DNA of 64,000 nt, taken from assembly GCF_918797505.1 (NCBI RefSeq), contig NC_092794.1:75677345-75741344 (forward strand), written 5' to 3'. Both the position numbers and the translations under genes were made by a program. Positions within the stretch are counted from its first letter, which is position 1. The number at the start of each line of letters is the position of its first letter. Shown here one piece after another: positions 60,611 through 64,000 of this stretch. This DNA is from Bemisia tabaci. Lineage: Eukaryota > Arthropoda > Insecta > Hemiptera > Aleyrodidae. Below the pieces are notes generated by a model that saw only the letters and a program-made list of their open reading frames with translations, did no database searches and was not told the origin of the DNA.

Positions 60611-61515
60611 GTTCAGCTCCGAAATCTTTAATTATTAATTGATTAAGGCGAATATTTTCGGCTGATGTGTTCTTTAATTATAATCGAATGTTTCTGTGTG
60701 AAGATGTGTTTTAGTTTTCATGATAAAACACCACACAACTCTCAATTCATGGTATGCTTACATGAGCAAATTCTTGATGAACCGGGCAAGAGACAAGAAT
60801 GATTATGTGCCGATGATAATTTTTAAACTTTGACTACATTTAGCCTTAAGGAACTACTATTTTTGGTTCATTTGTTTCATTACCTATCTATCTACACAGG
60901 AAACTTATACACGACACAACAACGGATCATGAACACATGGCACATGTCTAATGGCACATTTTGTTCTTCCTAAAATGAGCCAGAAATAGCAGTTCTCCAT
61001 TGAAAATTGTAGTCAACTTAGTGTCTTCAATTTCAAAATAGTGTTGTTTCAGTTTGTGATATTTATTTGTGATAAATGTAATATTAAGTAAATACCCTCA
61101 GCATTTTGCTGAAAACATTGCATAAGTGCTGTTTTTTTTTTTAATTTTATGGAGGAAAGTAAGGACATGATAAGAACTCATTTCATAGAATCCACTGCAC
61201 TACAATGTGCAGAAAAATTGAGGCACTGGGTGCAAGAATGACACTTCTTGGTTGCGGTGGTTCAAAATCTCTACTAATATTTCATCAGTGAGAAAATTCA
61301 TGAATTTCGTTGAAATTTCTACTGAGTTATTTTTCATGATTCTGCAATTTTCTGTGAAAAAAATCCTTGAAATTTACCATTAGAAACTACTCTTCTAAAC
61401 AAATATGAACTACATAGATTCTGGAACATCGTTAAAAAGAGGTGCCCTTCTCGAGCGCAGCGACTTATTCACAGAGCCGCCTAAAAATGCAAAGGAATTA
61501 AGAGCAATTACTTAC

Positions 61516-61568
61516 CCATACTTTTTGAAAATAAACAGTATCCACGATCGCCAGTCATAAACAAGCGA
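61516..61568 (-). CDS. Short internal coding exon of the unidentified gene
   Basis: 53 nt between acceptor caatacttcag and donor G|GTAAGT. It reads SLVYDWRSWILFIFKKY plus two bases of Gly, in phase with exon 57899-58030. The polypyrimidine tract is weak and the exon is small, so this is less certain than its neighbour. Confidence 0.45.
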
Positions 61569-63406
61569 CTGAAGTATTGATTTTGAAATTTTTGAGCAGA
61601 TTAAATAACATTAAGTTGTGACTCGCAAATTAGTTTGATAATAAGGCTTGAACATCATCTTTTTCGGTGGAGTAATCTTAAATCTCGGTACTTTGAAACT
61701 GCCGAAATCGTTTGCTCCCCTTTTTTAGCTTTTTATCAAATCTGTCTCTTTGATCAAGATAGACAATAGCTTTAAGTAACTCTCTCGTAACTTTTTGTGC
61801 CTTTTTATGTACAAAACATAACATTATTCCTCGTTTTTACCCTTGATTTATATGATTGACCTCATTTTAAATCCTTTTTGTACCTTTTACAAAACTATTT
61901 CTTATCCACGCCGTCATCTTTACAAGCTGCACGCATTAGAAGAACATGCGTCTGATACGCAGGTCACTTTCCTCATATTTTCAATTCTGAAGCGTTTTCT
62001 CCAGTCAGTAATGACTGTATAGAAACGAAAATTGTTCAGAGTAATAGAAAATTTCATGCTATTAACATGTGGTCCTTGTGAATTTTGCCGAAAAATGAAG
62101 TGGAAACGAGTAATTCGTGAAAATCCGAGTGCGCAACTAATTTTCCCACGTACGCGCAAGGCCGGCTCATGCTGCGAGGGCTCAGTCGCGAGCTCCCACC
62201 CCGCCCGCCCATTACAGAGTCCCGCCGAAGTGGCTTCGCTCAGCTGACACGGCGGAGATAGGGAGTGCACGGTAGGGTGTGCCTTATTTTTGAGTTTTGC
62301 GAAAATCAAGTTGGTCAACCCCTAAAAAGTTTCTATGTAGTCTCTAAATTAACCCCCTAAAAGGAAAAAAATTTTAAAAAAATTTTAACCCGTGCCTCAA
62401 AGGGCCTAAAGGGCCTAAACCCAAAATTCAAAAATTTTGGCAAGCGACATATCAATTCTGAAGGAAAATTGCAAGTTACGGCCCTTTGGGCGGAAATTTT
62501 GTCCGTTTTGGCGTATCTTGAAGCGTAAGGTCACAAACGGCCCAATAACGACGTGAGGCTATGGACCCGCGGGCGCGCCGCGGCCGGCCGGCCGCTGAGC
62601 GCGCGCGCAGGGCAGGGTTGCGCATCGCCGCATTACACCGGCGGAGAGGAACGAACGGTGGGGGTGGGAGGGGGATATCCGGTGGAAAAGCATCCACATT
62701 TTCAATAGATAATGAAAATGCATTATACTTTTTCAATATAGATGAGGAAATATATGAGCCATACAAGGAAGTGATGAAAAGAGTGACAAATACATAAGTA
62801 ATTTGTACGATTAGGAGCGTAGGTGGGGAAAATTTCCCGTAACTACAGAACAGCCCTGAAAATCTCCGGGAAATAAAAAACTGCTATTGTCAACATACTT
62901 GTTTATCATCAAAACAGAAAATTGTCACCCACCGAAGGTACCGGAAACCACTGGTATTTGACTACCTAATTAAAAATATATGTGCGATGTTGTCGAATAG
63001 TAAGCCCTTTACGCGATCAAATGCGACTAGTGTAACTTTAATTGGAAAAGTTGAAGAAAAATTTGATGAAAGAAAATTGCCCTAAATTCGGGAAGTGCTC
63101 TAGTGTTTTTCTACTATGTGAAGTGTTTGCACATGAATGTCAATAGCAGTGCGTGGAAAGACTCTGATCCGGTAATTCCAATATGGAATGAAAAATGTAG
63201 TATCCCTGATAGTGTCCATGTTTACCCTCCTTTTCATTAGTTTATTTTACGTGACACCAGTGAGAGAGTTTTATTCGAGTGGTTCAATCTAGCTTACCCA
63301 CTTACATTTTCTGGTACTGCAATCCCACCACCATCACCCCCCCCCCCCCCACAATTACTTGCTGTAATAAAAAATGTAATATTAGCTGATCGAAAAAATA
63401 TGGTCT
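61569..63406. other. Presumed intronic or intergenic sequence
   Basis: Includes a GC-rich patch at 62140-62260 and a very GC-rich gcgcgcc/ggccgg stretch at 62562-62625. Overlapping open frames on both strands there are composition effects. No exon recognised. Confidence 0.4.
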
Positions 63407-63473
63407 TTTCAGTGATCTGAACCCCGCTCACCGATTCCGTAGGCGAAGCCCTTTACCACTCGGCTACTGGAGA
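63407..63473 (-). repeat. tRNA-like sequence (tRNA-derived SINE head or tRNA pseudogene)
   Basis: The minus strand has an A-box-like tagccgagtggt and, about 35 bases on, a degenerate B-box-like ggttcagatcac. A CCA end and a convincing acceptor stem are lacking, so it is not called a functional tRNA. Confidence 0.55.
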
Positions 63474-63681
63474 AGATTTTAAAATCGCTGGCTAATGTGT
63501 CATTTATCCTGGCGAGGCCAGGCAATCAACATCAGCTGTAAGTTGGCGAAGCCAGGTTGAACCTCTTCAATAAAACTTTCTAATTGATGCCGCGTCAAAT
63601 GCACCAATGAAAAGGAGGGTGAACAGAGTCTCATTGATACATCCAACCACCAATGATTCCACATGAAATGAAAAAACTTAC

Positions 63682-63813
63682 TTTCTTCCGTTTGGCGGGA
63701 TTCATAAGCGAGCTTCTGGGCGCGAGCTTTTTTCTCGTCTGCTCTCCTTTCCTCTGCTGGAAGAGTAGCATCCTTCACTGTATGGATATTATGCATTCTC
63801 GTCCAGGTTTTCG
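63682..63813 (-). CDS. Internal coding exon of an unidentified gene (possibly the same gene as 57899-61568)
   Basis: 132 nt between acceptor ttaattcttcag and donor A|GTAAGT. It reads AKTWTRMHNIHTVKDATL, then PAEERRADEKKARAQKLAYE and SRQTEE, a charged, probably coiled helical segment rich in Glu, Lys, Arg and Ala. It ends with one base of a codon, while exon 61516-61568 begins in phase 0, so at least one further exon must lie between them if it is one gene. Protein family not recognised. Confidence 0.55.
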
Positions 63814-64000
63814 CTGAAGAATTAAAAATGCTTTATCCTCTTCATTTGCCATGATATCTAGAGCATTGCATAAACCAGTGTCGAATAAAATGTCGATTTT
63901 TGCCGTAAAATCAGTCTCCAAATTCTCTTGAACCAGCGATCGACGGCCAGCATTTTTTGATACGCGCCTAAACTCCTCTTAAAAATGTAAACATTTTTAA
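63814..64000. other. Right edge, presumed intron of the same minus-strand gene
   Basis: No further exon is recognised before the window ends. Confidence 0.3.

Larger units (their letters stand above)
58031..61515. other. Probable intron of the unidentified minus-strand gene, with repeats
   Basis: Contains a GC-rich palindromic patch at 58095-58215 (ttggcctccggccaa and cggcgcaagcgccg hairpins plus a G-run), diverged tandem repeats at 59283-59720, a transposon-3'-end-like stretch ending in poly-T at about 60000-60016, and a CpG-rich non-repetitive stretch at 60440-60610. Confidence 0.45.

Noticed and set aside
62476..62797. Overlapping Arg/Ala/Pro-rich frames on both strands
   Set aside because: Produced by a short very GC-rich tract; no start context or homology.
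63407..63473. Functional tRNA gene
   Set aside because: The A-box is good but the B-box is degenerate and no acceptor stem pairs convincingly, so it is kept only as a tRNA-derived repeat.

Overview
This window is intron-rich, AT-rich eukaryotic DNA with very heavy transposon load. The cytochrome c sequence (108 residues, invertebrate-type N-terminal extension), the Jockey-like, Penelope-like and Ty3/Gypsy retroelements, and the many terminal-inverted-repeat (TIR) elements point to an arthropod, most likely an insect. A sap-feeding hemipteran is my guess, but nothing seen here proves the order or species. A run of 500 N at 39443-39942 is an assembly gap.

Protein-coding content is sparse. Positions 751-34180 (minus strand) hold the first eight coding exons of a HEATR5 (HEAT repeat-containing protein 5, yeast Laa1 relative) gene: 442 residues with consistent splice sites and phases, running off the left edge. 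Positions 40761-43812 (plus strand) hold a complete three-exon cytochrome c gene. The two genes are divergent, separated by about 6.6 kb that includes the gap. At the right end, three or more minus-strand exons (57899-58030, 61516-61568, 63682-63813) look like a further gene or genes that I cannot name.

Most other sequence is mobile DNA. HEATR5 intron 5 (6128-21519) is a nested stack. Penelope-like fragments with a GIY-YIG endonuclease lie head to head and are flanked by a 12-bp direct repeat. One Penelope copy is split by an 11-kb Jockey-like insertion (7145-18151). The Jockey element is itself split by a 2.77-kb fold-back element built of about 175-bp tandem units (11923-14691) and by a 2.76-kb hAT-like element with about 1.1-kb TIRs and a perfect 8-bp target duplication (15106-17865). 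HEATR5 intron 1 carries a decayed 5'-truncated Gypsy element (26844-33720) with a polypurine tract and 3' LTR. Other introns and the 44-58 kb region carry MITE-like TIR elements, a 1.7-kb palindrome, a 5S-rRNA-like relic, tRNA-derived SINE-like pieces and several minisatellites.

No operon-like or new multi-gene system is visible. HEATR5 is a trafficking adaptor-associated scaffold and cytochrome c is a mitochondrial electron carrier; their adjacency suggests no shared pathway. The most unusual material is the element architecture: the fold-back insertion without target duplication, a TIR element carrying a fragment resembling an integrase tail, and a 42-bp palindrome flanked by an 8-bp duplication.
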